Shown here in pieces: positions 12,867 through 21,666 of a DNA stretch of 64,000 bases. The number at the start of each line of letters is the position of its first letter. Position 1 is the first letter of the stretch. Made by a program: the position numbers and the translations under genes. The stretch is from Salegentibacter sp. Hel_I_6 (GTDB lineage Bacteria > Bacteroidota > Bacteroidia > Flavobacteriales > Flavobacteriaceae): the NCBI RefSeq assembly GCF_000745315.1, contig NZ_JQNQ01000001.1, forward strand, positions 3,038,001-3,102,000, given 5' to 3'. The notes under the pieces are model-generated. The model saw nothing but the letters and a program-made list of their open reading frames with translations. It ran no database searches and was not told where the DNA came from.

Positions 12867-15086
12867 TTATCCTAAAATATCATTCAAAAGCTTGCTGGGT
12901 CTCATTGCTTTAGAAGTAGCCTCTTCATTAGGCATATAATAACCTCCAATATCTACAGAAGATCCTTGCGCATCAATTAGTTCTTTATTGATTTGCTCTT
13001 CATTTTGTTCTAATTTAGAAGCTACATCAGCAAAATGTTTCTTTAAATCTGCATCTTTATCCTGAGCGGCTAGTGCCTGAGCCCAATATAAAGCCAAATA
13101 AAAATGGCTGCCACGATTATCCAGTTCATTTACCTTTCTAGATGGAGATTTACTATTTTCTAAAAATTTATTAGTTGCTTCATCTAAAGCTTCAGAAAGT
13201 ACAAGGGCTTTCTTATTCTCGTATTTTTCGCCTAAATGTTCCAGAGAAGCTGCAAGCGCAAGAAATTCTCCCAGAGAGTCCCAACGCAAGTGACCTTCTT
13301 CAAGGAATTGTTGCACGTGCTTGGGAGCAGAACCTCCGGCACCGGTTTCAAACAATCCGCCACCATTCATAAGTGGTACAATAGAAAGCATTTTTGCACT
13401 GGTTCCTACTTCTAAAATTGGGAAAAGATCGGTTAAGTAATCTCTTAATACATTTCCGGTTACAGAAATTGTATTTTCTCCTGCTTTTACACGTTCTAAA
13501 GTATATTTAGTAGCTTCAGCAACCGACATTATTTTAATGTCTACTCCTGTAGTATCGTGATTTGGCAAATATTGATTTACTTTTTTGATTAGTTCGGCAT
13601 CGTGAGCGCGGTTTTTGTCTAACCAGAAAATTGCTGGCCACCCGGTTGCTTTTGCCCTATTTACTGCCAGTTTAATCCAGTCCTGAACAGGAGCATCTTT
13701 TACCTGGCACATTCTCCAAATATCACCTTCTTCAACTTCGTGTTCGGTTAAAGTTTTTCCACTTTTATCAATTACACGAACAGTTCCGGCAGCTGGAATT
13801 TCAAACGTTTTATCATGAGAACCGTATTCTTCAGCTTTTTGAGCCATTAGGCCTACGTTTGGAACAGTTCCCATAGTAGTAGGATCGAAAGCGCCGTGTT
13901 TTTGGCAGAACTCAATAGTTTCCTGGTAAAGTGGGGCATAACTACTATCGGGAATTACCGCTTTGACATCCTGAGTTTCGTCATTCTTATTCCACATTTG
14001 CCCGGAAGTTCTAATCATTGCTGGCATAGAAGCATCAATAATCACATCACTTGGTACGTGAAGGTTGGTAATTCCTTTATCAGAATTCACCATTGCTATA
14101 TCAGGCCCTTGTTTAAGATCGGCTTTAATCTTAGACTCTATCTCCGATTTTTTATCAGCAGGAAGTTTTTCAATAGCATTTAAAATATCTCCCAGTCCGC
14201 TATTTGGATCTCCACCGGCATTTTTGATATCTTCTCCATATTCATTGAAAACGTCTTCAAAAAATACTTTCACGGCGTGGCCAAAAATAATAGGGTCAGA
14301 TACCTTCATCATTGTAGCTTTCATATGCAGTGAAAATAGCACACCTTTTGCTTTTGCATCTTTTACCTGTTCTCTTAGAAACTTCAAAAGTGCGTTTTTA
14401 CTCATTAGGCTGGCATCAATAACTTCCCCTTTAAGTAGGTGCAGGTTATCTTTAAGCACTTTTTTATCACCACTTTTAGAGGTGAATTCAATTTTTACAT
14501 CGGTTTCTTCGTTAATGGTTAACGATTTTTCATTGGCTTTAAAATCTCCACCGTCCATAGTCGCTACGTGAGACTTGGAGTCTGAGCTCCACTTACCCAT
14601 AGAATGCGGATGTTTTTTAGCAAAATTCTTTACCGCTTTTGGTGCTCTTCTGTCTGAATTTCCTTCTCGAAGTACAGGGTTTACCGCACTACCTTTTACT
14701 TTATCGTATGTAGCCTGAATTTTCTTCTCATCATCATTACCAGGCTCGTCTGGATAATCAGGTAGTTTGTAGCCTTTTTCTTGAAGTTCTTTGATAGCCG
14801 CTTTTAACTGCGGGATAGATGCACTAATATTTGGCAACTTGATGATGTTAGCTTCAGGCTTCTTGGCTAATTCTCCAAGTTCTGCTAAATCATCGCTTAC
14901 TTTTTGATCTTCTGAAAGGTATTGTGGAAACTGCGATAGAATTCTTCCGGCAAGGGAAATATCTTTAGTTTCCATGCCTACATTCGCCGCTTTTGTATAA
15001 GATGCGACTATAGGATAAAAAGAATAAGTAGCTAAAGCCGGGGCTTCATCTGTTTTGGTATAAATGATCTTTCCAATCTGTGTCAT
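12867..15086 (-). CDS. icd: Isocitrate dehydrogenase (NADP+), monomeric type
   Basis: It oxidises isocitrate to 2-oxoglutarate and CO2 with NADP+ in the citric acid cycle. At 739 residues it matches the monomeric IDH family (about 740), not the 400-residue dimeric type. Family landmarks visible are the N-terminus KIIYTKTDEAPALATYS, the SNSD-type substrate motif as REGNSDRRAP (about residue 139), and SLHMKATMMKVSDPI (about 255). The segment MNGGGLFETGAGGSAPKHV (about 582) is near the coenzyme site. It is transcribed alone: a terminator follows and a separate RNA-like unit precedes it. Confidence 0.97.
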   Translation of the reverse strand: MTQIGKIIYTKTDEAPALATYSFYPIVASYTKAANVGMETKDISLAGRILSQFPQYLSEDQKVSDDLAELGELAKKPEANIIKLPNISASIPQLKAAIKELQEKGYKLPDYPDEPGNDDEKKIQATYDKVKGSAVNPVLREGNSDRRAPKAVKNFAKKHPHSMGKWSSDSKSHVATMDGGDFKANEKSLTINEETDVKIEFTSKSGDKKVLKDNLHLLKGEVIDASLMSKNALLKFLREQVKDAKAKGVLFSLHMKATMMKVSDPIIFGHAVKVFFEDVFNEYGEDIKNAGGDPNSGLGDILNAIEKLPADKKSEIESKIKADLKQGPDIAMVNSDKGITNLHVPSDVIIDASMPAMIRTSGQMWNKNDETQDVKAVIPDSSYAPLYQETIEFCQKHGAFDPTTMGTVPNVGLMAQKAEEYGSHDKTFEIPAAGTVRVIDKSGKTLTEHEVEEGDIWRMCQVKDAPVQDWIKLAVNRAKATGWPAIFWLDKNRAHDAELIKKVNQYLPNHDTTGVDIKIMSVAEATKYTLERVKAGENTISVTGNVLRDYLTDLFPILEVGTSAKMLSIVPLMNGGGLFETGAGGSAPKHVQQFLEEGHLRWDSLGEFLALAASLEHLGEKYENKKALVLSEALDEATNKFLENSKSPSRKVNELDNRGSHFYLALYWAQALAAQDKDADLKKHFADVASKLEQNEEQINKELIDAQGSSVDIGGYYMPNEEATSKAMRPSKLLNDILG

Positions 15087-15132
15087 TTTGTAAATTTTAT
15101 AGCTGATTAATTATGAATAGTCTAAACTCAAT

Positions 15133-15158
15133 GAACGCCCAATTTTCATCGGGCGTTC
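15133..15158 (-). promoter_or_regulatory. Hairpin in the icd 5' region
   Basis: GAACGCCC (15133-15140) and GGGCGTTC (15151-15158) form a perfect 8-bp stem with a 10-base loop, 47 bases upstream of the icd start codon and downstream of the terminator at 15243-15284. It could be part of the icd leader. No function is shown by the sequence. Confidence 0.4.
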
Positions 15159-15242
15159 GAGCTATGCGCAATATAATATTTTTCAAGCTTTTATCATAGT
15201 TGAAGCAGCATTAAAGGCTGTTAATTATTACTAAAAAGGCAT

Positions 15243-15400
15243 AAAAAAAGCCATTTCATCTTAGTAACTAAAATGAAATGGCTTCAACTGAAATAATACG
15301 TGCTCACTGAATTTTCGAAATTCTTTAAGGGAAAAATCCCGGTGTGTATTATTTCAATGATTCAAAAAATAAAACTCAATAAAGTTATATTTTTGAATCT
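15243..15400 (-). ncRNA. Candidate structured small RNA upstream of icd
   Basis: Three consecutive structures lie between the rplS terminator and icd. (1) A hairpin with arms 15359-15371 and 15388-15399. (2) An 11-bp closing stem TGAAATAATAC (15289-15299) / GTATTATTTCA (15346-15356) encloses two perfect small hairpins, GAATTT-TCG-AAATTC (15309-15323) and GGGA-AAAA-TCCC (15329-15340), forming a three-way junction. (3) A 12-bp stem AAGCCATTTCAT / ATGAAATGGCTT (15248-15284) runs into seven T on the minus strand, a good intrinsic terminator. No open frame of useful length occurs. The 5' end is not defined. Known flavobacterial RNAs such as 6S-Flavo or Flavo-1 are possible identities that I cannot test. 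Confidence 0.5.
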
Positions 15401-15640
15401 AGTGGGTTTTTATCCTTCAAACTATTCTTGACCTGGCAAAAAATAAGCGTTATATAGAAGATAAAAACCATATGTAAAGATTTTTAAGCTTTACCTTGAA
15501 TTAGTTTCCTAGAAATCCTTTTGTTATTCTATTTAACTTAAATTCCATTCTAAATATACAACCAAAAAGAAGTTTTAGCAATAAATTTAACTTTTTGTTA
15601 GGCAGTATTTTACAGCCGGTTAGGGTTAAAATAAGCATAT

Positions 15641-15668
15641 AAAAAAAGCCCCATAAATTGGGGCTTTC
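15641..15668 (-). terminator. Rho-independent terminator after rplS
   Basis: AAAGCCCC and GGGGCTTT form the stem with a seven-base loop, followed on the minus strand by a T run. It lies about 23 bases after the rplS stop. Confidence 0.88.
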
Positions 15669-15690
15669 TATAATTTTAATAAGATGTATC

Positions 15691-16041
15691 TTATCTTTTA
15701 GCTTCCTTAATACGGGCTTTTTTCCCAGTAAGTTCTCTAAAGTAATAGATACGAGCTCTTCTTACTTTTCCTCGTTTGTTCAATTCAATTTTTTGAATTG
15801 CAGGAAGGTTTAAAGGAAAAATTCTTTCAACACCTACAGTACCACTCATTTTTCTAATGGTGAAAGTCTGTGAAGCACCGCTACCTCTTTTCTGAATTAC
15901 TACCCCTTTAAAAAACTGGGTACGGGTTTTTTGACCCTCTTTAATTTCGTAATACACAGTAATGGTATCACCTGCAGAAAATTCAGGTAAATCTTTTCTT
16001 TCAACGAATTCGTCTTGTACGTACTTAATTAACGATTCCAT
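15691..16041 (-). CDS. rplS: 50S ribosomal protein L19
   Basis: This 116-residue protein is a component of the large subunit at the interface with 30S. The motifs FSAGDTITVYYEIKEG, RTQFFKGVVI, GSGASQTFTIRK and GVERIFPLN are characteristic, and the C-terminus is strongly basic. It lies 114 bases downstream of trmD, as in many bacteria where trmD and rplS are linked. It ends in a good terminator. Confidence 0.98.
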   Translation of the reverse strand: MESLIKYVQDEFVERKDLPEFSAGDTITVYYEIKEGQKTRTQFFKGVVIQKRGSGASQTFTIRKMSGTVGVERIFPLNLPAIQKIELNKRGKVRRARIYYFRELTGKKARIKEAKR

Positions 16042-16155
16042 AATATTTTATTTAATGTAAAACCTAAAACAACATTCACGGACCTCGCCAGAGGTTATTT
16101 TAGAACGAGTGCAAAAGTATTAATTTTAATTTATAATGCAACTTAGAAATTGTAA

Positions 16156-16842
16156 TTATTTTTCTGTTTCATCCAAAAGATCAGGCCTTAAGCGTTTGGT
16201 TCGTTCCCAGGCTTTTTCTTCTCTCCATGCTTCAATTTTTGGAAAATTACCTGAGGTTAATATTTCGGGCACTTTCCAACCTTTATATTCGGCAGGTCTT
16301 GTATAAACCGGGGGAGCGAGTAGGTTATCCTGAAAAGAATCGGTTAAAGCTGAAGTTTCATTTCCTAAAACTCCTGGAATTAATCTTATGATTGCATCAC
16401 AAACTACCGCCGCACCAAGCTCTCCGCCAGAAAGTACATAATCACCTATAGAAATCTCCTTGGTAATAAAATGGTCACGAACCCGCTGATCTACTCCTTT
16501 ATAATGCCCGCAAAGAATTATGATATTTTCTTTTAAAGAAAGTGTATTGGCAGTTTTTTGATTAAAACGATCGCCATCTGGGCTCATATAGATTACTTCG
16601 TCATAATCCCGTTGACTTTTAAGATCTGAAATGCACTTATCAATAGGCTCTACCATCATAACCATCCCGGCACCACCGCCAAACTGATAATCATCAATCT
16701 GTTTGTAATTATCAGTTACATAATCTCTTAAATTATGAAGATGAATTTCTACATGACCGCTTTCTATAGCTCTTTTTAAAATAGAAGCCTCAAAAGGACT
16801 TTTAAGTAGATCTGGAACTACGGTAATTATATCTATGCGCAT
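16156..16842 (-). CDS. trmD: tRNA (guanine-37-N1)-methyltransferase
   Basis: It methylates G37 of tRNAs with S-adenosylmethionine, preventing +1 frameshifts. The 228-residue protein has the SPOUT trefoil-knot signatures MSPDGDRF, LCGHYKGVDQRV (about 113-124) and IGDYVLSGGELGA (about 134-146), and the C-terminal domain begins near LPPVYTRP-like APPVYTRPAEYKGW. The start MRIDIITVVPDLL is typical. It is followed by rplS on the same strand. Confidence 0.98.
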   Translation of the reverse strand: MRIDIITVVPDLLKSPFEASILKRAIESGHVEIHLHNLRDYVTDNYKQIDDYQFGGGAGMVMMVEPIDKCISDLKSQRDYDEVIYMSPDGDRFNQKTANTLSLKENIIILCGHYKGVDQRVRDHFITKEISIGDYVLSGGELGAAVVCDAIIRLIPGVLGNETSALTDSFQDNLLAPPVYTRPAEYKGWKVPEILTSGNFPKIEAWREEKAWERTKRLRPDLLDETEK

Positions 16843-16893
16843 ATTTTCTAATAAAATGCAAAGATGCTAATAAAAATTTAAGCTGAAGGCGGA

Positions 16894-17478
16894 TTAGTCT
16901 TTGGCTTTGTTCTTTTCATCCTGAAGCATTCTACCTAAACGCTGTTCCTTTTCCAGGGCTTTAGCGCGGTAAGCGTCAAACTCTTTTTCGGTTTCGTTTA
17001 ATCTATGTCTGGCTTCTTTAGTAGTGGCATTAGAATTTTTAAACTGATATATAAAGAATAGAAGCGCAAGAATTAGCACTCCAACAATTCCCCACATTAG
17101 GGCCATATAGCTTCCTTTGCTAAAAGGCATTCCAAGAAAATTTATAGCGTCTTTTTCTTCATTTACACGTTGAAGATCTTCCTGGGTATCGGCTAATTGA
17201 TTTTCAAGATTTTTGATTTCTTCATTTTGGCTTGAAATAATGCCCTGTTCCTCCTGAAGCTCGTTTTTTAAATCCTGAACGTGACGTTTGGTATTATCTC
17301 TTAATTCGATTAAGGCATCATAATCCACTACTTTATAACCCTGGTAATTGTTAGAAGATTCAATAAGATTATCAAATTCATCCTCAATAAAATTAGAGGT
17401 TGCCAATGAATCTTGTGCGATTAAAACATTGACCGAAAATATTAAAAGTAAGCTTGAAAAAATAATATTACGCATCAT
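16894..17478 (-). CDS. Coiled-coil single-pass membrane protein, function unknown
   Basis: I prefer the start MMRNIIFSS (17478; 194 residues), which begins directly with a signal peptide ending near VLIAQDS. The frame is open up to 17520. Residues about 50-110 are a coiled coil (Lys/Glu/Gln-rich heptads), about 125-145 a transmembrane helix (YMALMWGIVGVLILALLFFI), and the C-terminus a second charged helix. Such proteins are found next to trmD in flavobacteria and are sometimes mislabelled as a tRNA methyltransferase because of that neighbour. It has no methyltransferase motif. It lies 51 bases upstream of trmD on the same strand. Confidence 0.75.
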   Translation of the reverse strand: MMRNIIFSSLLLIFSVNVLIAQDSLATSNFIEDEFDNLIESSNNYQGYKVVDYDALIELRDNTKRHVQDLKNELQEEQGIISSQNEEIKNLENQLADTQEDLQRVNEEKDAINFLGMPFSKGSYMALMWGIVGVLILALLFFIYQFKNSNATTKEARHRLNETEKEFDAYRAKALEKEQRLGRMLQDEKNKAKD

Positions 17479-17620
17479 TTGGGGTTTTTCTGGTTGAGAT
17501 TTATATGCTTGAACGCCCACTTTTTTCAGTTATTGTAAGCGCTTTCATTATTTTGAATTTAATTTCCTAAATTCCTTTAAATTAAAAATTTGAGCGCGCA
17601 AATGTAAAGTATTCTAAATG

Positions 17621-17650
17621 AAAAACCCACCAAAATTAGGTGGGTTTTTC
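17621..17650 (-). terminator. Rho-independent terminator after gap
   Basis: AAAAACCCACC and GGTGGGTTTTT form an 11-bp stem with a seven-base loop. It is symmetrical, so it could work in both directions. It lies between gap and the coiled-coil protein gene. Confidence 0.85.
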
Positions 17651-17762
17651 TGTAATTTTATAGCTAATCAATATTTAATTCTCTCGTACCTACATTTTTA
17701 GGAATCACAGGAAATTAAAAAATAGCTTTTGTGCGATTATTTGCTTACTCAAAGCTTACCTT

Positions 17763-19211
17763 CTAATAATAAGTAAATCTTCTCACCTTAGCGATATATT
17801 TTGCCAGTCTTATTAATTGATGACTGTAACCATATTCGTTATCATACCAAATATAAAGGATTACATTTTTCCCATCTGCCGAGACTATGGTTGCTTTACT
17901 ATCATAAATTGACGGGGCGTTAGACCCTACAATGTCAGATGAAACCAATTCATTATCCAGGGAATATTTAATTTGCTCTACCAGTTCACCTTGTAGTGCG
18001 TATTTCTTTAAAATATTATTTACGCCCTCAACCGTAGTTTCACCTTCAATTTCAAGATTTAAAATAGCTAGTGAACCGTTTGGCACGGGAACCCTAATTG
18101 CATTAGAAGTAAGTTTTCCTTCAAATACAGGTAAAGCTTTAGCAACTGCTTTACCAGCACCGGTTTCAGTAATTACCATATTTAGGGCAGCAGCACGACC
18201 TCTTCGGTATTTGCTGTGCATGTTATCTACTAGATTCTGGTCGTTGGTGTAGGCGTGAATAGTTTCTAAATGCCCGTGCACCACGCCAAGTGTATCCTGA
18301 ACTGCTTTTAAAACCGGGGTTATAGCATTTGTGGTACAAGAAGCTGCCGAAAATATAGAAATCTTATCGGGGTTATGTTCTTTATGGTTTACACCGTGAA
18401 CAATATTTGGAATGCCTTTCCCAGGAGCTGAAAGTAAAACCTTTGCAGCACCTTTTGCTTTCAAATGCCTGCTTAGTGCTTCTTTGTCTCTAAAAGCACC
18501 AGTGTTATCGATAATTAAGGCTTTATTAATTCCGAATTTTGTATAATCAATATCTTCTGGTTTGTCTGCAGAAATTATCTTTACAGTAGTGCCATTTATA
18601 ATAAGTGCACTATTCGCTTCGTCTATAGCAACAGTTCCTGAAAAATCACCGTGAACTGAATCATTTTTTAATAAAGACGCACGTTTTTCCAATACCGTTC
18701 TATCTACCGCACCACGAGTGACAATAGCTCGCAACCGCAACTGACTGCCCTTGCCGGTTCTGGCCATTAATTCTCTAGCCACTAAACGACCAATACGCCC
18801 AAAACCGTAGAGCACAACGTCTTTAGGGACCACTTTATCATATTTTTTTGCATCTTTTAATTTATCAGAAACAAAAGCCATGGCGTTTAAATGACCTTGA
18901 TCTTCTAAATGATATTCGTAGGTTAATTTCCCAATGTCAAGTTTTGCAGGTGGCAAATCCATATCCTGAATTGCTTTCGCAATTTCTACCGAATCAAATA
19001 TTGAAATAGGTTTTTCTACAAATTCCCCTGCATATTCGTGAAGATTTAAAATATCGCTCACATTTCGATTAAGCAATTGGTTTCTGAATAAGACCAATTC
19101 AATTGATTTATCGTACCAGAGATCACTGATAATATTGATAAATTCTACGGTCGCTTTGCGCCGATTTGCCTGAAAAGCAAGTTCCTTTTCGTAAACTTTG
19201 TTAAAGCTCAT
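17763..19211 (-). CDS. gap: Glyceraldehyde-3-phosphate dehydrogenase, long form
   Basis: It interconverts glyceraldehyde 3-phosphate and 1,3-bisphosphoglycerate. The 482 residues exceed the usual 335 because of an N-terminal extension of about 130 residues before the Rossmann motif GFGRIGR (136-142). The catalytic Cys292 is in SAASCTTNAITP, and the C-terminal WYDNEYGYSHQ motif is present. Long GAPDHs of this kind occur in Bacteroidota beside a normal-length copy. A gluconeogenic or NADP-linked role is a guess from that duplication. The extension has no obvious known domain. Single gene with its own terminator. Confidence 0.93.
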   Translation of the reverse strand: MSFNKVYEKELAFQANRRKATVEFINIISDLWYDKSIELVLFRNQLLNRNVSDILNLHEYAGEFVEKPISIFDSVEIAKAIQDMDLPPAKLDIGKLTYEYHLEDQGHLNAMAFVSDKLKDAKKYDKVVPKDVVLYGFGRIGRLVARELMARTGKGSQLRLRAIVTRGAVDRTVLEKRASLLKNDSVHGDFSGTVAIDEANSALIINGTTVKIISADKPEDIDYTKFGINKALIIDNTGAFRDKEALSRHLKAKGAAKVLLSAPGKGIPNIVHGVNHKEHNPDKISIFSAASCTTNAITPVLKAVQDTLGVVHGHLETIHAYTNDQNLVDNMHSKYRRGRAAALNMVITETGAGKAVAKALPVFEGKLTSNAIRVPVPNGSLAILNLEIEGETTVEGVNNILKKYALQGELVEQIKYSLDNELVSSDIVGSNAPSIYDSKATIVSADGKNVILYIWYDNEYGYSHQLIRLAKYIAKVRRFTYY

Positions 19212-19283
19212 GTGTGGTTGTGTGTTTTTAAATAATGGCGCAAAAGTATATATTTCAAACGTTTTCGTAAAGAAAATTTTGCA

Positions 19284-19314
19284 TAAAAAAACTCCCTGAT
19301 AATTAGGGAGTTTT
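19284..19314 (-). terminator. Rho-independent terminator after the HtrA protease gene
   Basis: AAAACTCCCT and AGGGAGTTTT form the stem with a seven-base loop. The minus strand continues into seven T. It lies 23 bases after the protease stop codon. Confidence 0.88.
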
Positions 19315-19336
19315 CATCGCTAGGTCACACGGTCTC

Positions 19337-20734
19337 TTAACGCCATACCATGCGTTGTTTTTCGCCATTTTTATCTATAATACTAATGATGATAGATTCT
19401 GAAGGATTCTTTTTTCTAATAATGCGTTCTACATCCTGTACATTGTAGACTTTCTTATTATCTATTGCGGTAATTACAATTCCTACTAGTTCTTCAGATG
19501 GTAATTCAGGGGATAGGGTTCGATAAATTTTCACCCCATTTTCAGCATCCAAGGCTTGTAATTCTTCTTTGCTGGCATTTGAAACTTCAATTTTTATTGA
19601 TTCTATAGCGTAGGTTTCAAACTTAGAAAGCGTTACATTAACTTGTTTTTCCCTACCGTCTCTAAGAAAAGTAACTTCAATTTCATCATTAGGTCGCTTT
19701 GAATTTATATAACCGGTTAGGTCAGAAAATTTATTAATAGCTACATTATCTAATTTTCTAATAATATCTCCTTCTTTTAAACCAGCTTTTTCAGCTCCGC
19801 TTCCGTTGGTAACCTCAGCAACTAACACTCCCTGGGATGTTTTTAGTCCAAATTCCTCGATAATACGAGCGTTAATCCCGGTGCCTTTAATACCTAAAAT
19901 TCCTTTTTGAACATTACCATATTCCATAATATCTTCCACGATCTTTCTGGTATTATTAGAAGGAACGGCAAAAGCGTAACCTACGTAACTTCCGGTTTGT
20001 GAAGTAATAGCAGTATTAATTCCTACTAACTCTCCGTTTATATTTACCAGCGCACCACCGCTGTTTCCGGGATTTATTGCGGCATCTGTTTGAATAAAAG
20101 ACTGTGGCGTTGCATCATACATATTTAAATCTCTGGCAGTAGCACTAATAATTCCTGCGGTTACGGTAGATTTTAAATTAAAAGGATTTCCAACTGCTAA
20201 AACCCATTCCCCTAGTTTTACATTATTAGAATCTCCAAAGGGAATATAATCTAAATTTTCAGCTTCAATTTTTAATAAAGCAATATCTGCAGTTTCATCG
20301 GTGCCTATAATTTCTGCAGTGTAAGTTTTGTTATTGTTTAAGGTAACTTCTACCTCATTAGCTTCTCTAATCACATGGTTGTTGGTTACTATATAGCCAT
20401 CGGGAGAAATAATAACTCCAGAGCCTGCACCCTGAAGGGCTTTTCCGCCGCTGTTATTTCCGTAAATAAAATCTCTCATGGTTCTGGGACCTCTAAAAAC
20501 GGCTACATTTTTCACGTGCACAACTCCGTTTACCGTATTTTCAGCTGCTTCTGTAAAATCGGCATTTGTGCCATAAATATTACCTGAGTAATTTGCCGGA
20601 ATTACCTTTGCGGCGCTATTGGAGACCGGTGGTAATTCCTCTAACGTTTCAGCTTCAAAAAACATTTTATAGCTTCCTAAGGTGAGTGCGCCTCCCAGTA
20701 TAGAAACGAACAGTAATTTTGATAAATCTTTCAT
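19337..20734 (-). CDS. degP: HtrA/DegP-type periplasmic serine protease (Do family)
   Basis: It degrades or refolds misfolded envelope proteins. The 465-residue chain has an N-terminal signal anchor (about 7-25, LSKLLFVSILGGALTLGSY). The trypsin-like domain holds the triad His in VTNNHVI (about 118), Asp in TADIALLKI (about 149) and Ser in INPGNSGGALV (about 224). Two PDZ domains follow (about 275-365 and 375-460). The sequence FGDSN...GEWVLAVGNPF before the active Ser is typical. It is transcribed divergently from dapF with 137 bases between. Confidence 0.93.
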   Translation of the reverse strand: MKDLSKLLFVSILGGALTLGSYKMFFEAETLEELPPVSNSAAKVIPANYSGNIYGTNADFTEAAENTVNGVVHVKNVAVFRGPRTMRDFIYGNNSGGKALQGAGSGVIISPDGYIVTNNHVIREANEVEVTLNNNKTYTAEIIGTDETADIALLKIEAENLDYIPFGDSNNVKLGEWVLAVGNPFNLKSTVTAGIISATARDLNMYDATPQSFIQTDAAINPGNSGGALVNINGELVGINTAITSQTGSYVGYAFAVPSNNTRKIVEDIMEYGNVQKGILGIKGTGINARIIEEFGLKTSQGVLVAEVTNGSGAEKAGLKEGDIIRKLDNVAINKFSDLTGYINSKRPNDEIEVTFLRDGREKQVNVTLSKFETYAIESIKIEVSNASKEELQALDAENGVKIYRTLSPELPSEELVGIVITAIDNKKVYNVQDVERIIRKKNPSESIIISIIDKNGEKQRMVWR

Positions 20735-20843
20735 TTTTTAAATAGGATTTTTATAAAATTCAACTTTAAAAATATAATATTAGTATATGGGTTATTTAAT
20801 TTTAACTGCCATTTAACACGGCAAAAAATCGTGTTATTTATGG

Positions 20844-20851
20844 TATATTTG
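20844..20851 (+). promoter_or_regulatory. -7 promoter element of the dapF operon
   Basis: TATATTTG 21 bases upstream of the dapF ATG fits TAnnTTTG. No clear TTG is seen at the -33 position. Instead, the inverted repeat AACACG...CGTGTT (about 20815-20835) covers that region. Confidence 0.5.
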
Positions 20852-20871
20852 TAGTCCTTAAAATTTACGTA

Positions 20872-21666
20872 ATGAAAATTCCATTTTATAAATATCAGGG
20901 TACCGGTAACGATTTTGTGATGATTGATAACCGCGAAAAATTAATATCCAAAAATAATACCAGATTGATCAAAAGATTATGTGACCGTAAATTTGGGATT
21001 GGTGGTGATGGATTAATACTTTTAGAAAATCCTGAAATTGAAGGAGACGATTTTAAAATGGTTTATTTTAATGCTGATGGTAATGAAAGTAGCATGTGCG
21101 GTAATGGCGGGCGCTGTCTTGTAGCTTTTGCTAAATTTCTGGGAATTATAGAAAATAATGCAAGTTTTACCGCGATAGATGGACCTCATAAGGCAAGTAT
21201 AAGTGAGCACGAAGTAAGTTTACAAATGCAGGATCTTTCTGAAATAAAGCAATTAGGGAATAGTGCCTTTTTGGATACTGGATCGCCACATCACGTTATT
21301 TTCACTAAGAATGTTGCCGATTTGGATGTGAAAAAAGAAGGGGCGGTAATTAGATATTCAAATGATTATGTTGCAAATGGAGGCACCAACGTAAATTTTG
21401 TTGATATGCAGGAAGATAATACTTTCCTGGTGAGAACTTACGAAAGAGGAGTGGAAGACGAAACACTTTCCTGTGGTACAGGGGTGACAGCAGTTGCTTT
21501 AGCGGCACACGCCTCTGGAAAAGCCACAGCTAATACTATTAAACTCATTGTTCCTGGTGGAGAATTGTCAGTTTCATTTAAAAAGGAAAATGAAACCTAT
21601 ACTGATGTTTGGTTAACGGGACCGGCAGAACAGGTTTTTAAAGGCGAAATAGTATGTTTAGTTTAA
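20872..21666 (+). CDS. dapF: Diaminopimelate epimerase
   Basis: It converts LL- to meso-diaminopimelate, the lysine and peptidoglycan precursor. Its 264 residues fit the family. Both active-site cysteines are present: MCGNGGRC (about residue 73) and SCGTGVTA (about 203). The N-terminus KYQGTGNDFVMID is diagnostic. It starts an operon with a GNAT gene (13-base overlap) and mltG. dapA lies 18 kb away in this window. Confidence 0.97.
   Translation: MKIPFYKYQGTGNDFVMIDNREKLISKNNTRLIKRLCDRKFGIGGDGLILLENPEIEGDDFKMVYFNADGNESSMCGNGGRCLVAFAKFLGIIENNASFTAIDGPHKASISEHEVSLQMQDLSEIKQLGNSAFLDTGSPHHVIFTKNVADLDVKKEGAVIRYSNDYVANGGTNVNFVDMQEDNTFLVRTYERGVEDETLSCGTGVTAVALAAHASGKATANTIKLIVPGGELSVSFKKENETYTDVWLTGPAEQVFKGEIVCLV

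Noticed and set aside
13896..14571. Plus-strand frames opposite icd
   Set aside because: The icd reading frame is intact and conserved over its whole length; these frames only mirror its codon bias.
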